DNA of 64,000 bases from Oscillospiraceae bacterium (GTDB lineage: Bacteria; Bacillota; Clostridia; Oscillospirales; CAG-382): assembly GCA_015063885.1 (NCBI GenBank), contig SVTH01000010.1, forward strand, positions 46,805-110,804, read 5' to 3'. The notes beneath the pieces were generated by a model. That model was not told the origin of the DNA and ran no database searches. It saw only the letters and a list, made by a program, of their open reading frames with translations. Positions 17,506-25,935 of this stretch are shown piece after piece (within the stretch, counting starts at the first letter, position 1; each line of letters starts with the position of its first letter). A program made the translations under genes and the position numbers.

Positions 17506-17517
17506 GGCATATGAGCG

Positions 17518-18054
17518 TCAGACGAGGAGCCCGCCGCCGGGACCCTCGTAGGGAGGCTGGCTTTTGGGTTCCTTCTTGGCTTTTTCGATCTCGTCCTTCA
17601 TAATGGCAACGAAGGCGTCGTTGGGCTCGAATTCGATCACAGCGCGCTTGCCTGCAAACCCCACCACGAAGAACCAATGCTTTCCCCCAAGGTTTTGGGA
17701 GTAGTTGAAGAAGTTGTTGTAATTCTTGTTGTAGCCCTTGGATCTGTACTCCTCCTTGGTGACCAGGTCAATGGTCTCCGCCAGGTCCAAAGCACCTTGA
17801 TCCGTGCGCTTGCTGCCCACGATCTTGGTGATGATGAAGGTGCCGTTGTCCAGGGTATATTCCATCTCCGTCATGGTAAAGCGGATGATGATATAGAGGG
17901 CAATGGCGGCAATAAACATGGCGGCAAGGTTGATCGCGCCTTGGTATTCCTTCCACAGGATCCCCAGGGCAAAGGCACCTATGGTGAGGAGAACGCTGGC
18001 GATCATCAGAAGAGCAACCTGCTTGGGGTTCCGTTCGGGCTTGCATTTGTACAT
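17518..18054 (-). CDS. Two-helix membrane protein with cytoplasmic beta domain, unknown
   Basis: A 178-residue protein not assigned to a named family. It starts MYKCKPERNPK, has two adjacent transmembrane helices (about 13-32 and 38-60), then a beta-rich domain (MEYTLDNGTFIITKIVGSKR and WFFVVGFAGKRAVIEFEPN), and ends in a Pro/Gly-rich tail. The layout resembles bacterial PH-like membrane proteins. It is convergent with the SpoIID-like gene (13 bp apart) and divergent from the small-protein trio. Confidence 0.7.
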   Translation of the reverse strand: MYKCKPERNPKQVALLMIASVLLTIGAFALGILWKEYQGAINLAAMFIAAIALYIIIRFTMTEMEYTLDNGTFIITKIVGSKRTDQGALDLAETIDLVTKEEYRSKGYNKNYNNFFNYSQNLGGKHWFFVVGFAGKRAVIEFEPNDAFVAIMKDEIEKAKKEPKSQPPYEGPGGGLLV

Positions 18055-18094
18055 GAAGGGCGATTCCTTTCGTTGTGATTTGGGAGGTTTTTGT

Positions 18095-18355
18095 ATGAGA
18101 AACGATTACGGTATGGAGCTTGACCCCGCCGCATTGGCACGGCTGAACGACCGCCAGCTGGGGGATCTGGTGACCCAAATTGCCTCCGCCGTGGGGGCGG
18201 ATCCCCGTAAGACGGCAATGCTTTTGGGGAATATGGACCACTTGCGGGAAAGCCTGCAGGATCTCACCCCGGAGCAGGCAAAGCTGCTTTTGGATCGGGC
18301 AGGGGAAGAAAAAAGCCGTGAGATCTACGAGCTGATCCGCAGGAAAGGACGCTGA
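18095..18355 (+). CDS. Small conserved-looking protein, first of three
   Basis: An 86-residue, mostly helical soluble protein (LDPAALARLNDRQLGDLVTQI, DLTPEQAKLLLDRAGEEKS). GGGAGG at 18083-18087 supports the ATG at 18095; longer in-frame starts upstream would run across the divergent promoter region. It is followed 5 bases later by a second small gene and then a third. No family was recognised; the set looks like an operon of small clostridial proteins of unknown role. Confidence 0.7.
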   Translation: MRNDYGMELDPAALARLNDRQLGDLVTQIASAVGADPRKTAMLLGNMDHLRESLQDLTPEQAKLLLDRAGEEKSREIYELIRRKGR

Positions 18356-18360
18356 ACGCC

Positions 18361-18675
18361 ATGGAGGATAGCTTCAACGAGAAGCTGAAGGCGGTACTGG
18401 CGGATCCCGAGGCCATGGCGAAGATCACTGCCATTGCCTCCTCCCTGGGGAGCGGGGGCGAGCCCTCTCCCCCGGAACGGGAGAGCGCGCCTGCCTTTGC
18501 GCCTCAGTCTGCCCCTGCGCCAAAGCCTTCGGCAAAGGATCCCAGACTGGACTTATTGTTTGCCCTGCGCCCTTTGGTGGGGGAGGGAAAGAAAAAACGT
18601 ATTGACGACCTGATGCAGATTGCCACGGTGGCCTCTCTTTTGGGAGGCTTCGGGAGCCGTGGAGGAAGGAGTTGA
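18361..18675 (+). CDS. Small helical protein with Pro/Ala linker, second of three
   Basis: A 104-residue protein: an N-terminal helix (NEKLKAVLADPEAMAKITAIAS), a low-complexity Pro/Ser/Ala linker (about 33-58) and a C-terminal helical part (DLLFALRPLVGEGKKKRIDDLMQIATVASLLGGFG). Its pattern, one helix and then an LLxALRPxL...KRxDxxxxxxxxxxLL tail, recurs in small clostridial proteins of unknown function as I recall them. It lies 5 bases after the first gene and 6 before the third. Confidence 0.7.
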   Translation: MEDSFNEKLKAVLADPEAMAKITAIASSLGSGGEPSPPERESAPAFAPQSAPAPKPSAKDPRLDLLFALRPLVGEGKKKRIDDLMQIATVASLLGGFGSRGGRS

Positions 18676-18681
18676 CCCTGT

Positions 18682-18969
18682 ATGTACAGCCGCGAAATGG
18701 GCGGGATCAAAAGCGACGGACAGCTTTACGGGATGAACCACCCGATTTCCGTTCCGGAGCGGGAGGAGCCTGCCGCCGAGACCTTCCGTGAGCAAAAGCC
18801 TTGTAAGGACGAACCGAAGCGGAAGGGGCTTTTGGATCTTTCCTTTCTTCACGATCTGAAGATAGAGGATCTGCTTCTCATAGCCATCGGCTTTTTATTG
18901 CTCACCGACGGGGACGGGGAAAACAACGATCTACTGATCATCCTGGTGGCACTCCTGCTCCTGATGTGA
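18682..18969 (+). CDS. Small protein with hydrophobic acidic C-terminus, third of three
   Basis: A 95-residue protein with a polar N-terminal half and a C-terminus made of two hydrophobic stretches, IEDLLLIAIGFLLLTDG and NDLLIILVALLLLM, split by DGDGENND. This looks like two short membrane-inserted helices joined by an acidic turn. Its 3' end overlaps the convergent HTH gene by 39 bases. Function unknown; linked by spacing to the two small genes before it. Confidence 0.7.
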   Translation: MYSREMGGIKSDGQLYGMNHPISVPEREEPAAETFREQKPCKDEPKRKGLLDLSFLHDLKIEDLLLIAIGFLLLTDGDGENNDLLIILVALLLLM

Positions 18970-19326
18970 GCGGGCGTACAGGAACTCAATGAATTCCTCC
19001 ACCGTACGGCGATCCTTGGCGGGCAGGGAACGGAAGCGGTCGTACACCGTTTCCTCCCCCTTCTTGCCGGCGGGAGAGACCTCGGAATGTCCCAGCCCTG
19101 CGGCAAACATCAGATCCTCCAGATCCACGTCGCCGAAGGCGTTGGCGGTGATCTTGCGGATCAGCTTGGGGCGGGGGGGATTTTCCTGCTCCATGGCCGC
19201 CAGCTTCCGCATTTGTACGTAGCTGATATCGCACTCTGCGGCGAATTGCCGCCAGGAGCGCACACCCTTCGCCTGCTCCAACAGCATGGCGAAGATTTTT
19301 TTGTTCCAACGGGTATTTTCTGCCAT
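18931..19326 (-). CDS. Helix-turn-helix domain protein
   Basis: A 131-residue protein whose N-terminal part reads as an XRE-like HTH (WRQFAAECDISYVQMRKLAAMEQENPPRPKLIRKIT), followed by an acidic helical segment (DVDLEDLMFAAGL) and a C-terminal YDRFRSLPAKDRRTVEEFIEFLYAR helix. The C-terminal helix resembles those of small clostridial repressors. It ends inside the convergent small-protein gene and starts 9 bases after the pantothenate kinase stop, so it is probably cotranscribed with that kinase. Confidence 0.65.
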   Translation of the reverse strand: MAENTRWNKKIFAMLLEQAKGVRSWRQFAAECDISYVQMRKLAAMEQENPPRPKLIRKITANAFGDVDLEDLMFAAGLGHSEVSPAGKKGEETVYDRFRSLPAKDRRTVEEFIEFLYARSHQEQECHQDDQ

Positions 19327-19335
19327 AAGGACTCC

Positions 19336-20163
19336 TTAATTGGACGTATCGCGGGTGAGCGCCGCACCTATTACGGTACCGTAGGTGGACAGCTCGGGAA
19401 TGATGAAGTGCATGCCGAACATACGGTTCAACTGCTCAAAGGTGACGTGGGCGTGGGGAAGCCCTGCCAGGTTGCCGATGAGGACGATCTCCTTCAGCTC
19501 CTTCTGCCGTGCGGCGAATACCGCCAGCATGCCGATGGTCTCGTACACCATGTTGAAGATGCCCAGGGCGATATCCTCCCGGGTGGCCAGGTCGGAGACC
19601 TTGCCGAAGTTGGCGGCGGTGGCGTTATCGGAAAGGATGGAGTTGATGGCGGACTTGGAAATATCGTTGATCCGCAGGTCGATCTTGGAAAGATCGCCCT
19701 CTTCTGCCAAAACGGCGATCTGTGCGGGATCGGACATACCCAGAAGCTTTTTGGAAAGCCCCATCAGGGTGCCGCCACCCACGCCGGTACCGCCCAGGTA
19801 CTCACTGCCCTTCCCGTCGGCGTAAACGTAAGCCGTGCCCGTGCCCATGCTGACGATGACCGCACGGTCCAGACCCGAAAGGTACAGCCCGCCCTTGGCG
19901 TTGGCGGTGAATTCCTCCACGCGGACGGTTTTCAACCCGTAGATGGATTCCTCCACGAAGGCACTGCCCACACCGGTGATGTGCACCTCGCTGATGTCCG
20001 AAAGGGCGATCCCATGCTGATAGGTGAACTTCCCGAAGGCGCCGTAAACGGAGGCGATGGGGTCTGTGGCACGGACCATCAACGGCTCCAACAGCTTGTC
20101 CCCGTCAAAGCCCACGATCTTCGTGGTGCTTCCGCCGATGTCGATTCCAACGATGATGCTCAT
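19336..20163 (-). CDS. coaW: Type II pantothenate kinase
   Basis: CoaW phosphorylates pantothenate in the first committed step of CoA synthesis. The 275-residue protein has the ASKHA phosphate-1 motif GIDIGGSTTK, ITGVGSAF, the VRVEEF metal/catalytic segment, MGTGTAYVY and GGTGVGGGTLMGL. The last two mark the type II (staphylococcal-like) kinase, which is generally not feedback-inhibited by CoA. A promoter lies just upstream, and coaD is in the same window. The short HTH gene downstream may share its transcript. Confidence 0.9.
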   Translation of the reverse strand: MSIIVGIDIGGSTTKIVGFDGDKLLEPLMVRATDPIASVYGAFGKFTYQHGIALSDISEVHITGVGSAFVEESIYGLKTVRVEEFTANAKGGLYLSGLDRAVIVSMGTGTAYVYADGKGSEYLGGTGVGGGTLMGLSKKLLGMSDPAQIAVLAEEGDLSKIDLRINDISKSAINSILSDNATAANFGKVSDLATREDIALGIFNMVYETIGMLAVFAARQKELKEIVLIGNLAGLPHAHVTFEQLNRMFGMHFIIPELSTYGTVIGAALTRDTSN

Positions 20164-20194
20164 AAAAACGCCTCCTGCAAGATACTCTCCTTCT

Positions 20195-20222
20195 ATTGTA
20201 GCACTTTTTTCGGAAAAGTCAA
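20195..20222 (-). promoter_or_regulatory. Sigma-A-type promoter for coaW
   Basis: Read on the minus strand: TTGACT (20222-20217), 16 bp, TACAAT (20200-20195), about 30 bp before the coaW start; AGGAGG is just upstream of the ATG. Confidence 0.75.
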
Positions 20223-20313
20223 ATTATTTTTTCTCTTTTTTTGAAATATCACTTCCCAATCCGCAAAAAATGTGGTACAATAGGAAGAGAAACGTAAACT
20301 GGAGGGTATGTGC

Positions 20314-21288
20314 ATGGGTTTGGCCAAGGATCTTGCGCCGGAACGGGCAGATTTTCTGCGCCGCCTGGCAAACGGCACCTGCTCTCACGGTTTTATCGTG
20401 GAAGGCCCAAAGGGGTCGGGAAAGCGTGACTTCGCCCTGTGGTGTGCCTCCGCCTTGCTTTGCGAATCGGCGGACAAGCCCTGCGGCTTGTGCCGTTCCT
20501 GCCGCAAAGTGCTGGGAGGGCATCATCCCGACGTGCATCTCTACGGCGAGGGGGAAAAGGCCATCACCGTCAGCGAGGTGCGGGATCTCATCAGAGAGAC
20601 GGGCTGGATCCCCACCGACGGGGAAAAGAACGTGTTCATTTTGAGCAATGCGCAAAAGATGCAAGCTTCCGCGCAGAACGCCCTTTTGAAGGTGTTTGAG
20701 GAGCCTCCCGCAGGGGTGGTGATCTTTCTGCTCACCGATTCCCGCAGAGGGCTTTTGCCCACGGTGCGCTCCCGCGGGCAGACGGTGCGCCTGTCTCCCA
20801 TGGAGCCGGAGGAGCTAAAAGCCAAGCTGAAGCTGATGTTTCCCCGTGTGTCTCCCGCAGAGCTTTCCGCCGCCGTGCAGTTCTCCGGAGGGAGTCCGGG
20901 GGAAGCGGAAGCCTTTCTGAAGCGGGATGCCGTGATGCGCAGGGAGGCCGCCAAGGAATGGTTCTCTTTGGCGCTGGAGGGGGACAAATACCGCCTCATC
21001 GGCCTGCTCACCGCCTCCAAGCATAAGCGGGATACTTTGCTGCCCTTGCTGGACGCCTTTTTGCTCCTGCTTTGGGACCTGCTTTTGGAAAAAAGCGGAG
21101 GAAAACCGGTGTTGCTTTCCGAAGAAGAGCTGGAGCGTTACGGAGCCAGAGCCACCAAGCGCGCCCTTGCCGCCATGTGCGACGCTACCGTGGACGCAAG
21201 GGAGAGCCTGGAATCCAACGGCAACGTCACCGCCGTGATGACCCGCCTTGCCACGGGACTTTGGTCTGCGGCAAACGAACGGGCCTGA
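20314..21288 (+). CDS. holB: DNA polymerase III delta-prime subunit-like protein
   Basis: The clamp-loader subunit that helps load the beta sliding clamp. The 324-residue protein has a P-loop-like GPKGSGKRDFAL, a zinc-finger-like set of four cysteines (CGLCRSCRKV plus an upstream Cys), NVFILSNAQKMQASAQNALLKVFEEPP, and the SRGQTVRL sensor region. GGAGGG at 20301-20306 fits the ATG at 20314 better than the ATG at 20308. The neighbour downstream is ricT, the same order as in Bacillus (holB-yaaT). Confidence 0.92.
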   Translation: MGLAKDLAPERADFLRRLANGTCSHGFIVEGPKGSGKRDFALWCASALLCESADKPCGLCRSCRKVLGGHHPDVHLYGEGEKAITVSEVRDLIRETGWIPTDGEKNVFILSNAQKMQASAQNALLKVFEEPPAGVVIFLLTDSRRGLLPTVRSRGQTVRLSPMEPEELKAKLKLMFPRVSPAELSAAVQFSGGSPGEAEAFLKRDAVMRREAAKEWFSLALEGDKYRLIGLLTASKHKRDTLLPLLDAFLLLLWDLLLEKSGGKPVLLSEEELERYGARATKRALAAMCDATVDARESLESNGNVTAVMTRLATGLWSAANERA

Positions 21289-21331
21289 GAAGTTTAACTG
21301 TAGATTACCGATGGTATAGAAGGAAGATCGT

Positions 21332-22930
21332 ATGGAAGAAAAGAAGATCAAGGATATGACCGGCAACCGGGAGGAAAAGATCGCCTCCAAAAAGCCGGTG
21401 AAGGACGCTCCTGCGGCAAACGCCCCCAGAGCGCCCAAGCGCCCCTTCGTGCGGGTGGCTTATCCCGGTGCGGATATGACCGAGCACATCAGCAAGAAGA
21501 GCGACGCTCCCGCAGAGAACGCCTCTGCCGGGGAAAAGACCGAAAAGCGTCCTCCCAAGCAGGACCGCAAGGACAGACAGAACAAACCTGCAGGGAAGAA
21601 CCGCAAGGGAGACCGTCCCGAGCGGAAGGAGCACGTCCGTGTAGAAGAGGCAAAGCCCGTTCAGGAAAAGAAGGCACAGCCTCCCCAGGAGCCCAAGGCT
21701 GAGAACCAGCAAAGGGAGCAGGGCAACAAGCGGAAGCACGACCGTAGAGACCGCCGTTCCGATAAAAAGCACGACCGTAAGGCCCGCCCCGCAGAGGATC
21801 TGATCCCCCAGGCGGTGGAAAAGCCTGCTAAGGAAAAGCAGAAGGAGCCCCGCAAGGGCGAGCAGAAGGGAAAGAACAATCCCGCTCCCCGCAAGGCTCA
21901 GGGGGAACGTGTGGTTCTGGAGCGTGCCACCCCTCCCGCAGAGAAGCCCAAGGAGGAGTTCACCGACGAGCAATTGCGTGCCGACGGCCTGCTGTTCACC
22001 CTGGACGAGGAGCCTGCCGCCGAGACGGCCGCTCCCGCCCAAGAGCTCCAGGAGCCCAAGGAACAGTTTGAAGTGGTGGGCATCCGCTTCCGCGGCGCAG
22101 GGAAGACTTATTATTTCTCTCCCGCAGGGATCTCCTTTGCCGACGGCGACCACGCCATTGTGGAGACCGTTCGGGGCGTGGAATACGGCGACGTTCTCAT
22201 GGGCAACCGCATGGTGTCCGCCAACGAGGTGGTTCAGCCTCTGAAGCCCGTCCTGCGCAAGGCCTCCGAGGGAGATACCGCTCACTACCTTACCAACCGC
22301 GAGTTAGAGGAGGCGGCAAAGCCCGTCTTCCTGGAAAAAGTCAAGAAAAACAAGCTGGAAATGCAGCTTGTGGACGTGGAATACACCTTCGACAACACCA
22401 AGCTGTGCTTCTATTTCACCGCAGAGGGCAGAGTGGATTTCCGTGAGCTGGTAAAAGACCTGGCCTCCGTGTTCCGTACCCGTATCGAGCTTCGCCAGAT
22501 CGGCGTGCGGGACGAAGCCCGTATGTTCGGCGGCTTGGGCGTTTGCGGCAGACCCTTCTGCTGTAAGAGCTTCCTTGCGGATTTCGTGCAGGTCTCCATC
22601 AAGATGGCCAAGGAGCAGAACCTTTCCCTGGCGTCCTCCAAGATCAGCGGCTCCTGCGGCAGATTGATGTGCTGTCTCCGTTACGAACAGGATACCTACG
22701 AGCGTGAAAACGCCGCCATGCCCCGTGTGAACAGCACCGTGGACACCCCCAAGGGCAAGGCAACCGTGCTGGAAAGCAACTTCTTGACCAAAAAGGTGAA
22801 GGTGCTTACCGCAGACGATAACACCATCCGCTTCTTTGCTCCCGAGGAGGTGCAGTTCTTGGCACCCCCGCCCAAGAAGAACACCAAGGAGACGGAAGAG
22901 ATCGACCCCGAATTGGCAAAGCTTGAATAA
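21332..22930 (+). CDS. ricT: PSP1/RicT-family protein with long basic N-terminal extension
   Basis: RicT (YaaT) is part of the RicA-RicF-RicT complex that affects RNA processing by RNase Y, sporulation and competence in Bacillus. The PSP1 core at about residues 250-510 has GIRFRGAGKTYYF, GDHAIVETVRGVEYGDVL, the cysteine motif VCGRPFCCKSF and GSCGRLMCCLRYE. Those cysteines bind Fe-S clusters in the Bacillus complex. The protein is 532 residues against roughly 275-300 for typical RicT; the extra 240 residues are Lys/Arg/Glu/Pro-rich and look disordered. It lies 43 bases after holB. Confidence 0.9.
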   Translation: MEEKKIKDMTGNREEKIASKKPVKDAPAANAPRAPKRPFVRVAYPGADMTEHISKKSDAPAENASAGEKTEKRPPKQDRKDRQNKPAGKNRKGDRPERKEHVRVEEAKPVQEKKAQPPQEPKAENQQREQGNKRKHDRRDRRSDKKHDRKARPAEDLIPQAVEKPAKEKQKEPRKGEQKGKNNPAPRKAQGERVVLERATPPAEKPKEEFTDEQLRADGLLFTLDEEPAAETAAPAQELQEPKEQFEVVGIRFRGAGKTYYFSPAGISFADGDHAIVETVRGVEYGDVLMGNRMVSANEVVQPLKPVLRKASEGDTAHYLTNRELEEAAKPVFLEKVKKNKLEMQLVDVEYTFDNTKLCFYFTAEGRVDFRELVKDLASVFRTRIELRQIGVRDEARMFGGLGVCGRPFCCKSFLADFVQVSIKMAKEQNLSLASSKISGSCGRLMCCLRYEQDTYERENAAMPRVNSTVDTPKGKATVLESNFLTKKVKVLTADDNTIRFFAPEEVQFLAPPPKKNTKETEEIDPELAKLE

Positions 22931-22936
22931 AAAAGC

Positions 22937-22967
22937 AAACCGACTGCAGAAAATGCAGTCGGTTTTT
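22937..22967 (+). terminator. Intrinsic terminator after ricT
   Basis: AAACCGACTGCA pairs with TGCAGTCGGTTT around AAAA-type loop, followed by TTTT. It separates ricT from the convergent corrinoid operon. Confidence 0.9.
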
Positions 22968-22973
22968 GCGTAG

Positions 22974-24416
22974 TCAAAAAAACATATGCTCCACAAATGC
23001 GTCGTTGAAGTCTGCGCTGCCGCCCAGCTCCACGTGGATGGCGGAAGCGGCGAGGGATCGGCATGTTTCCTCCGAAGCGGAGTCGCCAAGGAGCATACAG
23101 GCTCCTTGCAGGGCGGCGTTTCCCAGAGGGATTATCTTCCCCAAAAAGGAACGGGGCAGTAACCCGATCTTCACAGCGCTTTCCGGGGAAAGGTGGGTTC
23201 CGAAGCCCCCCGCCAGATACACGGCGACAACCTCCTGCTCCTTCACGCCGGCACGGGCAAGCAAGATCTCCATCCCCGCAGCGATGGCGGCTTTTGCCAA
23301 CTGCAGGGCACGGATATCCTTTTGGGTCAGGGTGACGTCCCCCGCGATGGGCAGGAAGTCCCCGTCCATGGCCCCGGTCTCGTCCAGCTCTTCCAATTCC
23401 AAAAGACAAGCCGCCGCATCCAAAAGTCCCGAGCCGCAGATCCCTATGGCGGGCTTTTCTCCCACGGTGTGGGCGTGCAGCTTACCGTTTGCCACCCAAA
23501 GGCGGTCGACGGCACCGGGAATATAGCCGCACCCGTGGGAGACCTCGGCTCCCTCAAAGGCAGGGCCTGCCGCCGTGGAGGTGACGTACAGCTTGCCGTC
23601 CTTCCACAAAGCGATCTCCCCGTTGGTGCCCACGTCGCACAGCAGGGCGGTTTCTTCTTTTTCGCACATCCCCGATGCCAGCAGGGCACAGGTAATATCC
23701 GCCCCCACGAAGGCGTTCATGCAAGGGGGCAGGTAGGCAGGCTTGCCCAACAGCTCCCACGTTTCCCCGAACAAGGTCTCCGACCGAAAGGGGAAGGTGG
23801 CGATAGAAGCGGGGGATCTGCCTGTGAGCAGGTACAGCATGGCGGTGTTCCCCGTGACCACCAGGGAGGCGATCTCCTTCCCTCCGCCCGCCTGTTGCAG
23901 AAGGGCTTGGATCTCACCGATGACGGCGGATTGCAGAGCCTCACCGTGCCCCTTCAAGGCGGCGTCGATCCTGCCGATCACGTCGGCGGCGTACACCCCC
24001 TGGGGGTTCAAAGCGGAGGCGTCTCCCACGGGGGAGCCGTCTGCGTCAAACACCTTCACGGCGATGGTGGTGGTTCCGATGTCCACGGCGGCGGAGATCC
24101 CCTGCAAGGGTGTGTCGGGACGGTAGTCCGTGCCTTCCACGTGGGCAAAGGGAGCATCCTCCCGTAAGGGGGAGCCCCAAGTCTCTCCCAAAAGGAGGGC
24201 TTGGCAGGCCAAACGGCACCCCGCCTTTTTCTCGGCCTCGTTGGGAGCGGAAACGGCACCCTCCAGCACCACGGCGCACTTTCCGCAGGTGCCTTTTCCA
24301 CCGCAGGGGGCGGGGAAGGGAACGCCCTGCTTCCTCAGAAGCTCTGCCACCGTAACGGCGCCTTCAAAGGGAAGGCGGTATTCTTTTTGTGTGGTCTTCC
24401 AATGCAATATGGGCAT
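22974..24416 (-). CDS. RACo-type corrinoid-protein reductive activator (ferredoxin + ASKHA)
   Basis: A 480-residue protein. Residues about 1-90 are a 2Fe-2S ferredoxin-like domain with Cys38, Cys44 and Cys47 in CGGKGTCGKC and a fourth cysteine at 67 or 71. The rest is the ASKHA/RACo ATPase-like fold (VDIGTTTIAVKVFD, VVTGNTAML, LCDVGTNGEIAL, GICGSGLLDA, YLAGGFGTHL). RACo proteins use ATP to reduce inactive Co(II) corrinoid back to Co(I). The ATG at 24416 lies just after the DUF2284 stop. It is the last gene of a five-gene minus-strand run with a corrinoid protein and a methyltransferase, which supports the role. Confidence 0.9.
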   Translation of the reverse strand: MPILHWKTTQKEYRLPFEGAVTVAELLRKQGVPFPAPCGGKGTCGKCAVVLEGAVSAPNEAEKKAGCRLACQALLLGETWGSPLREDAPFAHVEGTDYRPDTPLQGISAAVDIGTTTIAVKVFDADGSPVGDASALNPQGVYAADVIGRIDAALKGHGEALQSAVIGEIQALLQQAGGGKEIASLVVTGNTAMLYLLTGRSPASIATFPFRSETLFGETWELLGKPAYLPPCMNAFVGADITCALLASGMCEKEETALLCDVGTNGEIALWKDGKLYVTSTAAGPAFEGAEVSHGCGYIPGAVDRLWVANGKLHAHTVGEKPAIGICGSGLLDAAACLLELEELDETGAMDGDFLPIAGDVTLTQKDIRALQLAKAAIAAGMEILLARAGVKEQEVVAVYLAGGFGTHLSPESAVKIGLLPRSFLGKIIPLGNAALQGACMLLGDSASEETCRSLAASAIHVELGGSADFNDAFVEHMFF

Positions 24417-24417
24417 A

Positions 24418-24960
24418 TCAGTCAAACAGCACCATCCCAAAGAAGGTGACGGTGTTCTTTCCGTTGTTGTAGGGTAAGGAGGTATCCTTGACGGTGTTGT
24501 AGACGTCGATACAGCAGGCCTCCATGGAAAGCAAGGCTTCCCTCGGGTTGCGGCAGGGGAGTCCCTCCACCTTGGCGCAGGGCTTGCAAAGGCGGCAACC
24601 GCCTGCACCCAATACCAAAAACCTGCCTTCCTCCGTCTCCCGCAGGCGGGCACGGAGTTTGCGGACCAATTTATTCAGCTCCAGCCCCGCCAAGCTCATG
24701 GTCTCCATGTCAAAGGGATCGTCCAAGGGGGTGACGGTCTGGAGCACCAGGGCGTGAGCGTAGCCGTGTACCATTGAAATCAATTCCTCGGGTGTCCCAA
24801 CGTCCGGCGGACACATATGGCACTTGCCGTAAATGCGGCATTCTCCGGAGGCGCAGGCATCCCGAAAGACGGGATTGGTAACAATGCGGTCTCCCGAAAT
24901 CACTTCCGCCCCCGTAGCACCGCATTCCAGCGCCAGGGCTCTTAATGCTTCGCCGTTCAT
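24418..24960 (-). CDS. DUF2284 metal-binding protein
   Basis: A 180-residue cysteine-rich protein of the DUF2284 type: DACASGECRIYGKCHMCPPDVGTPEEL, then GAGGCRLCKPCAKVEGLPCRNPREAL and MEACCIDVYNTVKD. Cysteine spacing suggests an Fe-S or other metal site. Function of the family is unknown, but these genes often lie near corrinoid methyltransferases. Its start ATGA overlaps the stop of the methyltransferase gene, and it ends 1 base before the activator start, so all are coupled. Confidence 0.85.
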   Translation of the reverse strand: MNGEALRALALECGATGAEVISGDRIVTNPVFRDACASGECRIYGKCHMCPPDVGTPEELISMVHGYAHALVLQTVTPLDDPFDMETMSLAGLELNKLVRKLRARLRETEEGRFLVLGAGGCRLCKPCAKVEGLPCRNPREALLSMEACCIDVYNTVKDTSLPYNNGKNTVTFFGMVLFD

Positions 24961-25931
24961 GAAAGCGCCTCGAAAAATGCGTGGATATTCTCCCATTTGG
25001 CGTGGGCGGGGATGTCACACCCCGAGGAGGGCAGAAAGTTGGGGTACTCCTTGCAGTCCTCCAACAGCTCCGCCACGGCTTGCTTCATCTCGTCGGGCGT
25101 TCCTGCGGAGAATTTGGCAACCGGGTCGATATTTCCCATGCAAAGGGTATCTGCAGGGGCTTTCTTCAGCATTTCCTTCAAGGGAACGGCGTTGCCGAAA
25201 TGGTAAGCGGCGGCTCCCTGGGAGAACAACTGCTCCGCCATATGGAGGATGCTGTTCCCGCAGTTGTGGTAGATCACGGAGAACTCTTCCGTCTGTACAG
25301 CGGAGATCAGCTTGGTGACGTAGGGAATGGAAAACTCCTCCGCCAGATCGGGGCTTAGGATCCCCGTCAAGGGCTCCGCCATCATCACGCCTGCCGCTCC
25401 CGCTTCCCGCAGGGCGTTGGCGTAGGCAATGAGAAAAGCTGTGGTCTTTTCCATAACGGCGTGTACCGCCTCGGGCTCGTCGTAGCAGGTGTAGAGGATC
25501 TCGGTAACGTCCATCAGCCTGCCCGCCAGGGAGAAGGGGCCGATCATCCCGGCGATCACGGGCTTGTCGGTGATGCGCTCTGCCGCCAGGCGCACCGTTT
25601 CCAGGGCGTGAGGGATCCGCCCTGCTGTGAGGGCAGGGATCTCCAAAGCTTCGGCCTCCTCCAAGGAAGAGACCAACTGCCCCGTTATGGCGGGGACCTC
25701 CATGGGAGCAAACCGAACGGCCGCCCCGAAGGCCTCCGCCTCCAAGGAAAGATCCATGGGGCTGACGGCGGCGAGCGTGGCGGTGTTCTGCGCTACGTAC
25801 ACCATAGCATCGGCGGCAAGGGCCTCGCTCTTGCACATTTCCTCCACGGTGATGCCCAGCTTTTGCACGGCGGGGAAGGACAGAATGGGCAGACCGCCCC
25901 GCTTCCCCCAAAGGTAGTTTTTGACGTTCAT
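24957..25931 (-). CDS. UroD/MtaA-type corrinoid-dependent methyltransferase
   Basis: A 324-residue member of the uroporphyrinogen-decarboxylase-like methyltransferase family (MtaA/CmuA/MtbA relatives). The zinc-site pattern H-x-C...C is visible as His222 and Cys224 (YHNCGNS) and Cys305 (SSGCDIP), characteristic of the methyltransferases and not of true UroD. Typical segments MIGPFSLAGRLM and GAAGVMMAEPLTG are present. It probably moves a methyl group between the neighbouring corrinoid protein and a thiol, folate or substrate; the direction is unknown. An in-frame upstream start would overlap the corrinoid gene; the ATG at 25931 lies 4 bases after that gene's stop. Confidence 0.87.
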   Translation of the reverse strand: MNVKNYLWGKRGGLPILSFPAVQKLGITVEEMCKSEALAADAMVYVAQNTATLAAVSPMDLSLEAEAFGAAVRFAPMEVPAITGQLVSSLEEAEALEIPALTAGRIPHALETVRLAAERITDKPVIAGMIGPFSLAGRLMDVTEILYTCYDEPEAVHAVMEKTTAFLIAYANALREAGAAGVMMAEPLTGILSPDLAEEFSIPYVTKLISAVQTEEFSVIYHNCGNSILHMAEQLFSQGAAAYHFGNAVPLKEMLKKAPADTLCMGNIDPVAKFSAGTPDEMKQAVAELLEDCKEYPNFLPSSGCDIPAHAKWENIHAFFEALS

Positions 25932-25935
25932 ACGC

